64,000 bases of DNA from Robertmurraya sp. FSL R5-0851 (GTDB lineage: Bacteria; Bacillota; Bacilli; Bacillales; Cytobacillaceae). The position numbers and the translations under genes were made by a program. This document shows positions 52,729 through 62,890 of the stretch, one piece after another. The notes under the pieces were generated by a model. The model was not told the DNA's origin and ran no database searches. It worked only from the letters and a program-made list of their open reading frames with translations. Where the stretch lies: the NCBI RefSeq assembly GCF_038002965.1, contig NZ_JBBOOE010000001.1, positions 2,957,001-3,021,000 of the forward strand, given 5' to 3'. How positions within the stretch are numbered: the stretch's first letter is position 1; every line of letters starts with the position of its first letter.

Positions 52729-53872
52729 ATGGTTGTTCACCACTTTGCAATAAACTTTTATATAAGTCTTCGTATTGCTTCACGATCGTCGTCGCTTGAA
52801 ATTTCCCTCTTACAAGCTTAACAGAGGCTTCTGAAAACTGTTGATGCTTCTGTGGATGTTGTAGAAGATCAATGGCCTTTTCAGACATATCCTCTATATC
52901 ACCAAGTTCACAAATATACCCACTTTGTCCATGGTCGATTACTTCAGGTATACCTCCTACATTAGTTCCGATACATGGGACACCACACGCCATCGCCTCT
53001 AATGCAACTAATCCAAAGCTTTCTTTTTCAGATAATAAAAGCATGAGGTCACTAATAGAGTAAAGCTCCTCTACACTGTCTTGTTTCCCTAGAAACAATA
53101 CTTTATCTGCAATATTTAGCTTTTTAACTAGTTTACAAACGACCATCATTTCTGGGCCATCGCCTACAAGTAGTAACTTTGCAGGAATTCTTTTTGTAAT
53201 CTTCTCAAATGTACGAACAACATCCTGTACCCTTTTCACTGGTCGAAAATTAGACACATGAATGATGATCTTTTCTTCCGGAAGTATTCCATACTCTTCT
53301 TTAAGATGAGAGGACTCTGATCGTTTATAGACCCGTTCATCAATAAAGTTATAAACCGTGTCGATTTTTTTATCAGGATTTATTAGATCGTATGTTTGAC
53401 TAATCAAAGATCTAGACACTGCTGTAACGATATCTGATTTCTCAATTCCAAATCGAATAGCATCCGTTAATGAAGGATCATACCCCAATACAGTAATATC
53501 CGTACCGTGTAGTGTAGTGACAATCTTTACATCCCTTCCACTCATTTGCTTTGCTAAAATGGCACAAACAGCGTGCGGAATTGCATAATGCACATGAAGA
53601 AGGTCCAACTCTTCACGGTTGATCACCTCCGCCATTTTGCTAGCTAAAGCAATATCGTATGGTGGGTATTGAAAAACCGAGTATTGGTTTACCTCTACTT
53701 GGTGGTAGTACACATTATGGTACATCCTATTCAACCGAAATGGGAGACTCGAAGAAATGAAATGAATCTCGTGCCCATTTTCTGCCAACATCTTCCCAAG
53801 TTCTGTAGCAATAACTCCCGAGCCCCCTACTGTTGGATAACAGGTGATACCTATTTTCATTTTTTTATTCAT
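52712..53872 (-). CDS. bshA: N-acetyl-alpha-D-glucosaminyl L-malate synthase BshA
   Basis: The 386-residue GT4 glycosyltransferase begins [20 protein letters not shown], which marks BshA, with [15 protein letters not shown] near 210 and the nucleotide-sugar [16 protein letters not shown] near 285. It makes the first bacillithiol intermediate from UDP-GlcNAc and malate. Bacillithiol is the main low-molecular-weight thiol of Bacillus. It lies between bshB1 and cca, as in B. subtilis. Confidence 0.95.
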   Translation of the reverse strand: MNKKMKIGITCYPTVGGSGVIATELGKMLAENGHEIHFISSSLPFRLNRMYHNVYYHQVEVNQYSVFQYPPYDIALASKMAEVINREELDLLHVHYAIPHAVCAILAKQMSGRDVKIVTTLHGTDITVLGYDPSLTDAIRFGIEKSDIVTAVSRSLISQTYDLINPDKKIDTVYNFIDERVYKRSESSHLKEEYGILPEEKIIIHVSNFRPVKRVQDVVRTFEKITKRIPAKLLLVGDGPEMMVVCKLVKKLNIADKVLFLGKQDSVEELYSISDLMLLLSEKESFGLVALEAMACGVPCIGTNVGGIPEVIDHGQSGYICELGDIEDMSEKAIDLLQHPQKHQQFSEASVKLVRGKFQATTIVKQYEDLYKSLLQSGEQPYERTV

Positions 53873-53877
53873 GGTTG

Positions 53878-54585
53878 TTATTCTCCTAGTAAATCACGAT
53901 TGAGTAAAATTGGAGCTCTTACTTTAAACCCTTCTGCGTAAAGAGTTCCAACTTCTTTACCATATAAACGCTCCCTTGCCTCCAAAGCTGGAATATAATT
54001 ATTCGTAAGCGGTGTGTCTACGCTATCCGCTTGCTTTGTAAACTGACTCTTATATGCCTCTAGACTTTCTTTCTTCTTTTCATAGGTGTTCGACACATCG
54101 ATGACGAAATCAGGAGTAGAAAATCCGTTAATCATATAGTAGTAAAGCTGCTTAGGTCGATAGGCGCTATCATCAAACCCTGTCTGAAACTTTTGAATGC
54201 CCGCAGAAAAAAAGGCTTCTTCCACGATTCTTGCACAGTTTCCATGATCAGGGTGACGATCTTTTCCATAGGGAACAAAAACAATCTCCGGTCGAAACTT
54301 CCGAATGATATGAACGACTTGACGAATCGCTTCCTCAGTTAATAATAAACCTCGATCTGGAAGATTTAATGTAATTCGTTCTTTTACACCGAGAATATCT
54401 GCCGCTTTCATTGCTTCTTGTTGGCGAAGTTCTACTGTTCCGTTACTTGAAAGCTCAGCTTTTGTTAAATCACAAATTACGACTGTTTTCCCTTCCGAAG
54501 TGTATTTTGCGACAGTTCCAGCCATGCCAATTTCCACATCATCTGCATGTGCTCCAAAGGCTAGGATATGTATATTATTTGTCAT
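53878..54585 (-). CDS. bshB1: bacillithiol deacetylase BshB1
   Basis: The 235-residue protein is a LmbE/PIG-L-type deacetylase with the zinc ligands [13 protein letters not shown] near 11-23 and [17 protein letters not shown] near 108-124. It removes the acetyl group from GlcNAc-malate. The real start is ATG 54585 ([11 protein letters not shown]), inside the end of mgsA by 11 bases; the longer frame has no site. bshA follows at 5 bases. Confidence 0.95.
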   Translation of the reverse strand: MTNNIHILAFGAHADDVEIGMAGTVAKYTSEGKTVVICDLTKAELSSNGTVELRQQEAMKAADILGVKERITLNLPDRGLLLTEEAIRQVVHIIRKFRPEIVFVPYGKDRHPDHGNCARIVEEAFFSAGIQKFQTGFDDSAYRPKQLYYYMINGFSTPDFVIDVSNTYEKKKESLEAYKSQFTKQADSVDTPLTNNYIPALEARERLYGKEVGTLYAEGFKVRAPILLNRDLLGE

Positions 54586-54997
54586 TGCCCTCACCTTGTT
54601 CTTGATGGATGATGTCTCTCCAAGCAAGGTCACCACGCTCGAGTCCTTTTATTAGAACTTCCGCCGTTCCAATATTAGTTGCTAACGGTATGGAATACAC
54701 ATCACAAAGGCGTACTAACGCGGTCACGTCTGGTTCATGCGGTTGCGCCGTAAGAGGATCTCTAAAGAAGAACACCATATCCATTGTATTTTTAGCGATC
54801 ATTGCCCCAATCTCTTGGTCCCCGCCAAGTGGTCCTGACTGGAATCGCTGAATCGACAATCCCGTTGCTTCCATAATTCTTAGGCCAGTTGTTCCCGTTG
54901 CAAACAAGGTATGCTCTTCTATAATTTCTTTATAGGCAATTGCAAAACGTACTAACTCATCCTTCTTATTATCATGAGCAATTAAGGCAATGTTCAA
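54575..54997 (-). CDS. mgsA: methylglyoxal synthase
   Basis: The 140-residue protein has the synthase core: [14 protein letters not shown] at the start (catalytic-type His/Asp), [13 protein letters not shown] near 35, [15 protein letters not shown] near 52-66 and [15 protein letters not shown] near 77. It converts dihydroxyacetone phosphate to methylglyoxal as an overflow bypass of glycolysis. It overlaps bshB1; bacillithiol helps detoxify methylglyoxal, which gives the neighbourhood metabolic sense. Confidence 0.95.
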   Translation of the reverse strand: MNIALIAHDNKKDELVRFAIAYKEIIEEHTLFATGTTGLRIMEATGLSIQRFQSGPLGGDQEIGAMIAKNTMDMVFFFRDPLTAQPHEPDVTALVRLCDVYSIPLATNIGTAEVLIKGLERGDLAWRDIIHQEQGEGNDK

Positions 54998-55013
54998 AAT
55001 AATTCCCCCCTAG

Positions 55014-55811
55014 TTATTCAATAATATTTTCTAAACCATAAACAAACACATTTAGCTTCATCACTGAGTCAACTGCCAGCTTCACACCTGACATAAACGA
55101 CTCACGATTATAGGAGTCATGGCGAATGGAAAGGGTTTGACCTGATGAACCAAACATGACCTGTTGATGGGCAATTAACCCAGGTAGACGAACGGAATGA
55201 ATATGCATTCCCTCATAATTTGCTCCTCTTGCTCCAGACAACGTTTCTTTTTCGTTTGGATGCCCTTGCTCTTTATAATCCCTTTCTTCTGCAATCATCT
55301 GGGCCGTTTTCAAGGCCGTTCCCGATGGTGCATCTAGTTTTTGATCATGGTGTAACTCAATAATCTCAATATCTTGGAAGTATCTACCTGCAAGTCGCGC
55401 AAATTTCATCATTAATACTGCCCCAAGAGCGAAGTTAGGGGCAATAATACAGCCTCTTTTTTGGTCATCACAAAGACGTTCTAGCTCTTTTAATTGATCA
55501 TCAGAAAAACCGGTCGTACCAACAACCGGTCTAACGCCATGTAGTAGAGCGGTTTTTGCATGGTACATTCCAAATTCAGGTGTTGTTAAGTCAACTAATA
55601 CATCAGGTTTAACTGTATTGAAACATTCTTCAATATCCGTAAAAATAGGTGCATCTGCCGAGTGAAACCCTACATCACTAAGCTTCAATCCATTATTCTT
55701 ATAATCTATTGCTCCAACAAGTTCATATTCCTCCGTATTCATAACAAGCTTTACTGCTTCAGTACCCATTCTTCCACGAGGTCCTGCGACTACTACTTTA
55801 ATCTTTTCCAT
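55014..55811 (-). CDS. dapB: 4-hydroxy-tetrahydrodipicolinate reductase
   Basis: The 265-residue protein has the cofactor loop [14 protein letters not shown] near 6-19 and the signature [16 protein letters not shown] near 150-165 with the catalytic His and Lys. It is part of the diaminopimelate/lysine and dipicolinate pathway, needed for peptidoglycan and spores. AAGGGGA precedes the ATG. ypjD lies 2 bases upstream. Confidence 0.96.
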   Translation of the reverse strand: MEKIKVVVAGPRGRMGTEAVKLVMNTEEYELVGAIDYKNNGLKLSDVGFHSADAPIFTDIEECFNTVKPDVLVDLTTPEFGMYHAKTALLHGVRPVVGTTGFSDDQLKELERLCDDQKRGCIIAPNFALGAVLMMKFARLAGRYFQDIEIIELHHDQKLDAPSGTALKTAQMIAEERDYKEQGHPNEKETLSGARGANYEGMHIHSVRLPGLIAHQQVMFGSSGQTLSIRHDSYNRESFMSGVKLAVDSVMKLNVFVYGLENIIE

Positions 55812-55813
55812 AA

Positions 55814-56158
55814 TTATTCCCCTTCCGTTTCAATTCTTGTCCATCGATTTTTATCTCGTGTATTAAACTTCTCGATTACACGGTTATGGGATTCTTCTAA
55901 ATCAATATTCAGTGAGTTTGCAAAGCAAATGAGAACAAATAACATATCTCCAAGTTCTTCTTCAATCGTATTTTCTTTCTCCGATGCTTTTTTTGGTTTC
56001 TCACCGTAATAATGATTTACTTCTCTAGCTAGTTCACCAAGTTCCTCAGTCATTCTTGCAAGCATTGCAAGTGGACTAAAATACCCTTCCTTAAACTGGC
56101 TTATGTATGTATTTACCTCTTCTTGCAGTTGCGTCATTGTCTTCTTACTGTTTTCCAA
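55814..56158 (-). CDS. ypjD: MazG-like nucleotide pyrophosphohydrolase YpjD
   Basis: The 114-residue protein has the MazG metal-binding pattern [15 protein letters not shown] near 38 and [17 protein letters not shown] near 65-81 (ExxE and ExxD). It would hydrolyse nucleoside triphosphates to monophosphates and keep the pool clean. Start is TTG 56158 behind GAGGTGA. It is the first gene of the ypjD-dapB-mgsA-bshB1-bshA-cca-birA run. Confidence 0.92.
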   Translation of the reverse strand: MENSKKTMTQLQEEVNTYISQFKEGYFSPLAMLARMTEELGELAREVNHYYGEKPKKASEKENTIEEELGDMLFVLICFANSLNIDLEESHNRVIEKFNTRDKNRWTRIETEGE

Positions 56159-56401
56159 AGGTATTCACCTCATATCATATCGTGTGCAGCCATTTTTCTC
56201 TACACCTAATATTACAATGTTAGCTAAAAGGTCCACTATTTACAAATATTTTAAATTAGGGGAAAAGGCTTATTAATCAAAATAGCTGGAACGAGTGATT
56301 CTCTTTAGAGGATTATTGCGTTTAAACTTCCATTTCACTTATAATTAATACGGCCTGTGTACAAGCTTAAAATTTTCCATTTTTAAAGTGAGGTAAATAC
56401 A

Positions 56402-57274
56402 ATGCTTTTTTCTCTAAAGATAAAGAATATATTCTTCATCCTATTAGGTTCAGCCATCTTTTCTTTTGGAATTGTCCATTTTAATATGCAAAACAATTTA
56501 GCCGAAGGTGGGTTTACTGGCATCACTCTTTTGCTTTATTTTCTATTTAACTGGGATCCATCCTATGTAAATCTGCTTCTAAATATCCCCCTATTTTTCA
56601 TTGGGTGGAGGTTATTGGGCAAAAATGTCTTTTTATATACACTTATTGGTACGGTAGCTGTATCCGTGTTTTTATGGATTTTTCAGCGATATCAAATCAA
56701 TATGCCACTTAAAGACGATCTAACTCTTGCGGCTCTTTTTGCGGGTGTATTTATCGGTGTCGGCCTAGGAATTATTTTCCGTTTTGGAGGAACTACTGGT
56801 GGTGTTGATATAATTGCTCGACTCGTACATAAATACATAGGCTGGAGTATGGGGAAGACAATGTTTTTATTTGATGTGGTAGTTATTACACTATCCCTAA
56901 TTTTCTACTTAACCTACCAAGAAGCGATGTACACCCTTGTCGCCGTATTTGTGGGTGCTAGAGTCATTGATTTCATGCAAGAGGGAGCTTATTCTGCAAG
57001 AGGGGCCATCATTATTTCTGAGAAGAACCAAGAAATTGCAGACAAAATTATGACCGAAATGGAACGAGGTGTTACCGTTCTTAAAGGCCACGGTTCTTAC
57101 TCTAAGCAAGAAAAGGAAGTTCTTTACTGCGTTGTTGGTCGAAACGAGATCGTTCTATTAAAACGGGTCATCACTTCAGTGGATCCTCACGCATTTGTTT
57201 CTGTTACAATGGTGCATGATGTATTAGGAGAGGGATTTACATTAGATGAAAACAAACGCCCCATTGAGCATTAA
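56402..57274 (+). CDS. ypjC: YitT-family membrane protein, YpjC-like
   Basis: The 290-residue protein has five or six N-terminal membrane helices (with GTVAVSVFLWIFQRY) and a C-terminal cytoplasmic DUF2179 domain (VLKGHGSYSKQEKEVLYCVV near 225-244; VVGRNEIVLLKR). It is a YitT family member of unknown substrate; the DUF2179 part resembles small-ligand binding domains. GAGG precedes the ATG. It is divergent from ypjD. Confidence 0.92.
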   Translation: MLFSLKIKNIFFILLGSAIFSFGIVHFNMQNNLAEGGFTGITLLLYFLFNWDPSYVNLLLNIPLFFIGWRLLGKNVFLYTLIGTVAVSVFLWIFQRYQINMPLKDDLTLAALFAGVFIGVGLGIIFRFGGTTGGVDIIARLVHKYIGWSMGKTMFLFDVVVITLSLIFYLTYQEAMYTLVAVFVGARVIDFMQEGAYSARGAIIISEKNQEIADKIMTEMERGVTVLKGHGSYSKQEKEVLYCVVGRNEIVLLKRVITSVDPHAFVSVTMVHDVLGEGFTLDENKRPIEH

Positions 57275-57302
57275 AAAAACAGCCAAGTGGCTGTTTTTTT
57301 GT
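57272..57302. terminator. bidirectional terminator between ypjC and the zinc peptidase gene
   Basis: CAGCCA-AG-TGGCTG within A6/T7 flanks (57274-57300); serves both convergent genes. Confidence 0.85.
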
Positions 57303-57983
57303 TTAATCTTCACTTCTTGCCATACCAGTATAGATCAATACTAAACGTACTAGCTCAAGAACAGCTACTGCTGCTGCTGCAACATATGTTAATGCTGCTG
57401 CATCAAGCACGCGCTTTGTTTCTCTTTCTTCATCATTACGAATGATTCCCATTGAAACCACTTGGTCCATCGCACGATTGGAAGCATTGAATTCTACTGG
57501 CAGAGTTACAACCTGAAAAACAACAGCTGCTGCCATGAAAACAATTCCTAATAAAAGTAACCCACTAATTTGAGCAAAAATACCAACCATAATTAATATC
57601 CAAGAAAGGTTTGAACCTAAATTCGCAACAGGAACTAATGCATGTCTAAAGCGTAAGAACGCATAATTCTGGTCGTCTTGAATCGCGTGTCCAACCTCGT
57701 GTGCAGCGATCGCAGCTGCTGCAACAGAGTGACCGTGATAATTCTCTGAAGAAAGTCTTACTGTTTTTACTCTTGGATCATAATGATCTGTTAAATGTCC
57801 TCGAGTCTCTTCCACACCGACATGATATAGACCGTTGGAATCCAAAATTTTCCGAGCTACCTCTGCACCAGGCATATGGGAAGAAGCAGCTACTTTTGAA
57901 TATTTTGCGTAAGCTCTCTTCACTTTAAATTGAGCCCAAAGTGGAACCAAAATAATCAAAGCAAAGTAAATAAGGGTTGTCAT
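57303..57983 (-). CDS. zinc metallopeptidase, YugP-like membrane protein
   Basis: The 226-residue membrane protein has the zinc site AAHEVGHAIQ near residue 113 (HExxH), an N-terminal membrane helix and two or three further membrane helices (WILIMVGIFAQISGLLLLGI; a C-terminal alanine-rich helix). It belongs to the Zn_peptidase_2/YugP family. Function is unknown; it may act on membrane proteins. Start at ATG 57983, 6 bases after GGAGG. It lies downstream of ypjB on the minus strand. Confidence 0.9.
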   Translation of the reverse strand: MTTLIYFALIILVPLWAQFKVKRAYAKYSKVAASSHMPGAEVARKILDSNGLYHVGVEETRGHLTDHYDPRVKTVRLSSENYHGHSVAAAAIAAHEVGHAIQDDQNYAFLRFRHALVPVANLGSNLSWILIMVGIFAQISGLLLLGIVFMAAAVVFQVVTLPVEFNASNRAMDQVVSMGIIRNDEERETKRVLDAAALTYVAAAAVAVLELVRLVLIYTGMARSED

Positions 57984-58043
57984 TATGTTCCTCCAATTCA
58001 AAACTAGTTGTTACCCCAATTTTATTATTGACCATAAATGATG

Positions 58044-58838
58044 TCAATCTTTTAGCTCTCTTGAGCGGTTTTTCTCCCGCCTTTGATTTTTTTCTCCGGC
58101 ATACTTTCTAAATCCTACATAAGATAAAGTTGCGACAATAATACTACCAGTTGTAAAGATAACCCACCAAAGGGAAGGATCCGCTTCATCTTCCGTCATT
58201 CCTTCAAAAATACTCTTTAAATCACTTTCTATTGAATCTAAATCCTTCATACTACTTTCCTCGGAAAGTATTTTCGGCCGATAATGATCGATATAATTGA
58301 TTTTTGTATCAAGTCTTTGGACTTTTTCGGATCTAATATCGAGTTTTAAACTAGGATAAATCATTTGATATAATGACAGGAAAGAATTTAATTGCTCATG
58401 AAACCTCTCTGAATGTCCACTTTTGACCGCTTCCTTAACACCACCAAATACCATAAGTACTTGACCTTCCATCTCGGTCCAAAGAGGTTGCCCCCCTGTA
58501 TTAATGGCGTCCATAACTAGACGAAACTTTGTTACTTTATTTACAATCTCTGAATGTTCCAGTGAATCATTAGCTGTTGCCTCTAACGCTTCATTATGTG
58601 CGACCGTTACAATCCGTAGTTCATCCATCGAAAATGGTCTTTGGTCCATGCTAATGAATTCTTCAGAAAAATACAAAAGAAGCTTATGAGCATCATCGTA
58701 TCGCGATGATCTCACCATTTGTAGGGCTTCATCTGAGATTGAGTTTAACTTATCGATAGGCGACGTCTCATCTGCATGTATCGTTATAGGAAATAGTAGA
58801 ATCAATATACATATAAATATAACAACTCTTGCTTTCAT
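58044..58838 (-). CDS. ypjB: sporulation protein YpjB
   Basis: The 264-residue protein has an N-terminal signal-peptide-like segment (VVIFICILILLFPITIHA), a long helical extracytoplasmic domain and a C-terminal membrane helix (WWVIFTTGSIIVATLSYVGF) followed by a basic tail. This layout and the sequence match YpjB, a sporulation-associated protein. No enzymatic motif is visible. It lies between ypjA and the zinc peptidase. Confidence 0.88.
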   Translation of the reverse strand: MKARVVIFICILILLFPITIHADETSPIDKLNSISDEALQMVRSSRYDDAHKLLLYFSEEFISMDQRPFSMDELRIVTVAHNEALEATANDSLEHSEIVNKVTKFRLVMDAINTGGQPLWTEMEGQVLMVFGGVKEAVKSGHSERFHEQLNSFLSLYQMIYPSLKLDIRSEKVQRLDTKINYIDHYRPKILSEESSMKDLDSIESDLKSIFEGMTEDEADPSLWWVIFTTGSIIVATLSYVGFRKYAGEKNQRREKNRSRELKD

Positions 58839-58917
58839 ACTTGTCCCCCCTCTTTATACTATTAAATGTTATGTATGGGAGGACAAGGTTAGACCATAAA
58901 ATATCAACTAGGTAAAC

Positions 58918-59514
58918 TCAAATTGTTAGTTCCATTTTCTTGCTGTTTCCTCTTACCACAAACCAATAGGCAAGCGCTAAAGATACTATACTTAACCAAA
59001 ATGTAAAATAACCAATTTGAGGTATATAGTCATCTAGCATATGATATCTAGGCAGCATTTTAAACACATAATCTATCACGTCATTATGTAGTGTCCAAAT
59101 ACCCGTTACAATTAAATGCCACGCCTTAAAACGGTAAAAAGGTGCATACAATAACCCCTGTAAGGCCATTGCACCATGCGATAGCATAAGCATATAACCG
59201 ATTATATCTAATTCACCAGACACAACTAAAACAAGGTAGTTCATAACGACTGCCCAAATACCATACTTAAACAAGGTCACCATAGCTAAAGCCTCAAATA
59301 AAGGCCAGTTTTTCCCTAGTATAAAAGCAATTAATACAAATACAAAAAATAAACATGCTGTTGGGCTGTCTGGAACAAAAATTAAAAAAATCGGTGGTGT
59401 TTCAGCTAGCTGATACCGGTACCAATAATAGGCGTAGATGGTCCCTAGAATATTAACTACAAGTAAGAACCAAAGAATCGTTCGATGGGTTAAAAAATAG
59501 TAAATCCACTTCAT
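58918..59514 (-). CDS. ypjA: YpjA (DUF1405)-like membrane protein
   Basis: The 198-residue protein has five or six membrane helices (for example TILWFLLVVNILGTIYAYYW and FFVFVLIAFILGK) with the DUF1405 WYxxQL...DSP element (WYRYQLAETPP, FVPDSPTACL). Function unknown. The ATG at 59514 is 8 bases after GAGGTG; 59517 or GTG 59523 are in-frame alternatives. It lies just after qcrC, separated by a terminator. Confidence 0.9.
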   Translation of the reverse strand: MKWIYYFLTHRTILWFLLVVNILGTIYAYYWYRYQLAETPPIFLIFVPDSPTACLFFVFVLIAFILGKNWPLFEALAMVTLFKYGIWAVVMNYLVLVVSGELDIIGYMLMLSHGAMALQGLLYAPFYRFKAWHLIVTGIWTLHNDVIDYVFKMLPRYHMLDDYIPQIGYFTFWLSIVSLALAYWFVVRGNSKKMELTI

Positions 59515-59540
59515 CATGCACACCTCGCTATCATTTGAAA

Positions 59541-59564
59541 AAAGCTGGCATATACTATGCCAGC
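59541..59564 (-). terminator. Rho-independent terminator of qcrABC
   Basis: GCTGGCATA-GTA-TATGCCAGC followed by TTTTTT on the minus strand; lies between qcrC and ypjA. Confidence 0.88.
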
Positions 59565-59574
59565 TCTCAGGTTA

Positions 59575-60342
59575 TTATTCACTTTTAAGAGAAGAGACAA
59601 ACTCTGCAAGAACTTCTAACTCTTCATCAGTTCCTTTAAACATTCCAGCAGGCATAGAGCCTCTACCATTTTTAGCAATATCCTTAACATCATCAGCAGT
59701 TAATTCATTACCAACTAAAGCTGGATTTGGGCCTCCCCCTTGGAGATCGCCACCATGACATGCTAAGCAGCCATTTTGATCGAGAAGCTTATAGCCGTCA
59801 GACTCTTGATCAAACTCGACCTCAGCAACGATTTGACCTTGAGCTTTAGCAGCTTCCCAGTCATGTGTTGCAACAGATTCCCAAGTTAAGAATGTGATCG
59901 CTGCAAGAGCTAATAACATAAAACCAGTTGCTAATGGACGTTTAGAAGGACGACGTTCAGGTCCACGGTCGATAAATGGTGCTAACAATAATCCACCAAA
60001 TGCTAAACCAGGAATAATAAATGCCCCAATCGCATTGTATGGTCCTGAAGCATAGCTATACTTTAACAATTGGTATAAGAATAAGAAATACCAGTCTGGC
60101 AGTGGAATATATGCCGTATCTGTTGGATCAGCCATTTTCTCTAGAGGAGATGGATGAGCAATAGTTAAACATAAGTATCCAATAAGGAAAACTGCTCCTA
60201 CCATCCATTCTTTGAGAAGGAAGTTAGGCCAGAATGCTTCCGTTTTGCCAGGAAATTCCGAGTAGTCTTTCGGAATATTCGGTTTGCGTTCAGCAGGTAC
60301 ACGAGAATCACCTACGAACTTCATACCTTTTCCACGATGCAT
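59575..60342 (-). CDS. qcrC: menaquinol:cytochrome c reductase, cytochrome b/c subunit
   Basis: The 255-residue protein fuses the subunit IV part of cytochrome b (three helices, with ADPTDTAYIPLPDWYFLFLY near 75) to a C-terminal cytochrome c domain (haem motif NGCLACHG near 195 with CxxCH, and MPAGMFKG giving the methionine ligand). This fusion is characteristic of Bacillus b6c-type complexes. Start at ATG 60342, 8 bases after GGGGG (255 residues as in B. subtilis); a longer frame includes the binding site. Third gene of qcrABC. Confidence 0.95.
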   Translation of the reverse strand: MHRGKGMKFVGDSRVPAERKPNIPKDYSEFPGKTEAFWPNFLLKEWMVGAVFLIGYLCLTIAHPSPLEKMADPTDTAYIPLPDWYFLFLYQLLKYSYASGPYNAIGAFIIPGLAFGGLLLAPFIDRGPERRPSKRPLATGFMLLALAAITFLTWESVATHDWEAAKAQGQIVAEVEFDQESDGYKLLDQNGCLACHGGDLQGGGPNPALVGNELTADDVKDIAKNGRGSMPAGMFKGTDEELEVLAEFVSSLKSE

Positions 60343-60395
60343 ACAACAATCCCCCTCCTTTTTTATCAATCTCTTTCAATAGATTACATTAGATT

Positions 60396-61070
60396 TTACA
60401 ATGGACCAGAGATACCTTGCTTACGAATCATTAAGAAGTGAGCTCCCATTAATCCTAATAGAGCACCAGGTAAGAAGAATACATGAATTGCAAAGAAACG
60501 AGTTAATGTTTGAGCACCAACAATATCAGAGTGTCCAGCAAGTAAGATCTTCACTTGTTCCCCGATCAATGGTGTTGACTCAGCAATTTTTATCCCTACC
60601 TGTGTAGCAAATAGAGCTTTCATATCCCATGGTAATAAATATCCAGTGAATCCTAAACCTAGCATAACGAAGAAAATTAATACTCCGACAACCCAGTTCA
60701 ATTCACGAGGCTTTTTATAAGCACCTTGGAAAAATACTCGCAATGTATGTAAGAACATCATAACGATAACAAGACTAGCACCCCAGTGATGCATGCCACG
60801 AACAATTTGTCCAAATGCCACTTCATTTTGAAGGTAATAAACAGATTCCCAAGCGTTTTTAATATCTGGTACATAATACATTGTTAAAAACATACCGGAT
60901 AAAATTTGAATTACAGTAACAAAGAACGTTAAACCACCAAAACAGTACACGAATGCTGAAAAGTGATGAGCAGGGTTTACGTGCTCAGGTACTTCATGAT
61001 CAGCAATATCGCGCCACATAGGCGTAATATCTAAACGTTCATCTACCCAATCATAAATTTTGTTTAACAT
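60396..61070 (-). CDS. qcrB: menaquinol:cytochrome c reductase cytochrome b6 subunit
   Basis: The 224-residue protein has four membrane helices with the two haem-b histidine pairs (RGMHHWGASLVIV near 92-104; AIHVFFLPGALLG near 190-202) and the quinol-site PWDMKALFA near 155. It oxidises menaquinol and passes electrons to the Rieske protein and cytochrome c. It follows qcrA closely (gap 3 bases). Confidence 0.96.
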   Translation of the reverse strand: MLNKIYDWVDERLDITPMWRDIADHEVPEHVNPAHHFSAFVYCFGGLTFFVTVIQILSGMFLTMYYVPDIKNAWESVYYLQNEVAFGQIVRGMHHWGASLVIVMMFLHTLRVFFQGAYKKPRELNWVVGVLIFFVMLGLGFTGYLLPWDMKALFATQVGIKIAESTPLIGEQVKILLAGHSDIVGAQTLTRFFAIHVFFLPGALLGLMGAHFLMIRKQGISGPL

Positions 61071-61073
61071 CTA

Positions 61074-61580
61074 TTACGCCTCCTCTCTTGGCTTGGCTTT
61101 TCCTAAAAGTAGAAAGCCGTCTTTTTCTTGCGTTGGATATACATCAAGTTTTGCAATCGGTGGTGTACCAGGTACGTTCGTCCCGTCCTTTTCATACAAT
61201 CCACCATGACAAGGGCAATAAAAACGATTTTGGTTTGCTTTGTCAGTGTTCCAGTCAACCACACAGCCTAAATGCTTACACACAGGTGATAAAGCGACGA
61301 TCTCCCCATTTTCATCCTTGTATACCCATGCCGTATTTGTTACTTCTGAAGTGTACCAAGCATCTTTTTGCTCAAATGAAAAGTCAACTCGAGTTGGTTC
61401 TTCAGTAATTTCACTGATTTTCTGCGGAGTAGGAATAAAATCCCCACTTGCACTCGCTTTCAATACTGGATCTACAGCAAAGCGAACCATTGGCATAAGC
61501 ATTCCAGCAGCCATGAAACCGCCTACACCAGTGAGAGTGTAGTTTAAGAATTGACGTCTAGATACACGATGTTTGCTCAT
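61074..61580 (-). CDS. qcrA: menaquinol:cytochrome c reductase Rieske iron-sulphur subunit
   Basis: The 168-residue protein has a Tat-type signal/anchor (SRRQFLNYTLTGVGGF) and the Rieske 2Fe-2S ligands CKHLGCV near 106 and CPCHGGLYE near 128. It shuttles electrons from menaquinol to cytochrome c. The Tat motif implies export in folded form. Start at ATG 61580 with AGAGGGGGG upstream; a longer frame is not needed. First gene of qcrABC. Confidence 0.96.
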   Translation of the reverse strand: MSKHRVSRRQFLNYTLTGVGGFMAAGMLMPMVRFAVDPVLKASASGDFIPTPQKISEITEEPTRVDFSFEQKDAWYTSEVTNTAWVYKDENGEIVALSPVCKHLGCVVDWNTDKANQNRFYCPCHGGLYEKDGTNVPGTPPIAKLDVYPTQEKDGFLLLGKAKPREEA

Positions 61581-61730
61581 ACTTTTCCCCCCTCTATTAT
61601 GAAGTTGAGTCCAACGGACATAATTCAACACATTATAAAACTAGGACATAACCATGATATATCAAGATGTAAGCGAGGTCAATATAATACTTTGACCAAA
61701 CGTTGTCAACTGTGTGACTAATATCTCATT

Positions 61731-62195
61731 TTATACATCTTCTTGCCATTTTTGCATGAACAATTGTAAGAGTTGTTTTACTTGGTCCTCTAAAATATTG
61801 TTTCTAGCTCCCTCATCCATAGCAGCTAATGGTATGGAGGGTAGCCAAATTAGACCTGCTTTTAATTCCCCTTCCAATGATTTCCAAACACTATCTGATG
61901 TGACAAAGAAAACATGTTTAAATCCATTATCAAAAAGCTCTTTCTCCCAAACAGCAGCTTCTTCAATTAACTTCTCTTTGCTCTTATTTTTTAAATAACT
62001 ATGTCCGGGAAGCATGATCATTCTTCCCTTAAACTGCCTTTCTAGGGGAATTGTAAGCAGTTGGATAAATTCCGTCATCGCAACTGATTGTTTAATATCA
62101 TTTCCAAATGAAACTGGATATAAAGGCAACACAGCAGTATCTACATACTCTCTTGCCCCTAAAAACATGTCCATATCCTGAGAAACCCATTTCAC
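61731..62195 (-). CDS. ypiF: YpiF (DUF2487)-like protein
   Basis: The 154-residue protein (KWVSQDMDMFLGAREYVD; LLTIPLERQFKGRMIMLPG; FKHVFFVTSDSVWKSL) matches the YpiF/DUF2487 family of unknown function found before qcrA in Bacillus. It is soluble. GTG 62195 has GGAG 8 bases upstream and is preferred over GTG 62204. Confidence 0.88.
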   Translation of the reverse strand: MKWVSQDMDMFLGAREYVDTAVLPLYPVSFGNDIKQSVAMTEFIQLLTIPLERQFKGRMIMLPGHSYLKNKSKEKLIEEAAVWEKELFDNGFKHVFFVTSDSVWKSLEGELKAGLIWLPSIPLAAMDEGARNNILEDQVKQLLQLFMQKWQEDV

Positions 62196-62248
62196 GAGAA
62201 CCACTCCATTTATCTATTAAATCATTCCTATCATACCATTTATTAGAA

Positions 62249-62277
62249 ACAAAAAAAACCTGCTATGTACTAGCAGG
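62249..62277 (-). terminator. Rho-independent terminator of ypiB
   Basis: CCTGCTA-GTACA-TAGCAGG followed by eight T on the minus strand. Confidence 0.85.
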
Positions 62278-62285
62278 ATTTTTCT

Positions 62286-62834
62286 TTATTCACTGTTTCC
62301 GAGCCGTTTTAGCTGTCCTGTTAGTTCCTGAAAGGCTTCCTGATCCTGTCTGTCAAGCGCATCATCAATCAACGTAAGAAGCTTATCACGCTGGAATTTT
62401 GATAAACTAGTTGTTAAAAATCTTTCAGCAAGGATACGATCCTTCTCATTAATTTGCAGACTGTTTGGCATAAATGGATTATCCTCTAACACAATCACAT
62501 ATTGATGCGCTTGATTTGATGCGTGAAAATTCAATTGAATATAAATCTCTTCATCTCGGTTTAGGCGAATGTCATGGAATGATTTTTCAGCATCCGTTGT
62601 CATCACATTTTCCTTATAAAAACGAAATGGTACTTCATCGACGCAATGTGTTGACATAACAAGACCACGTGGGCAATATTGCGCTTGATCAACAAAATGT
62701 ACTTTCTCCATTAATTGATCATGGCTCATTAAGTAATTTAATATCCATACACATTCTCGTCTTTTAAGTTGATAATGATTTAAAAACCAGCGAATAAAAT
62801 CTTTTTTCTCGTTGACAGATACAGGGGTCGTCAT
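62286..62834 (-). CDS. ypiB: YpiB/ReoY-like (UPF0302) protein
   Basis: The 182-residue soluble protein matches UPF0302/YpiB ([40 protein letters not shown]). In Listeria the homologue ReoY works in ClpCP-dependent degradation of MurA, so it limits peptidoglycan synthesis; transfer to this organism is inference. The ATG at 62834 follows GAGGGAAGCAACG. It lies downstream of ypiA on the same strand. Confidence 0.9.
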   Translation of the reverse strand: MTTPVSVNEKKDFIRWFLNHYQLKRRECVWILNYLMSHDQLMEKVHFVDQAQYCPRGLVMSTHCVDEVPFRFYKENVMTTDAEKSFHDIRLNRDEEIYIQLNFHASNQAHQYVIVLEDNPFMPNSLQINEKDRILAERFLTTSLSKFQRDKLLTLIDDALDRQDQEAFQELTGQLKRLGNSE

Positions 62835-62890
62835 CGTTGCTTCCCTCCTCTGCATACAACTAATTTCGATTAAACACCTGTTTTTTTCAC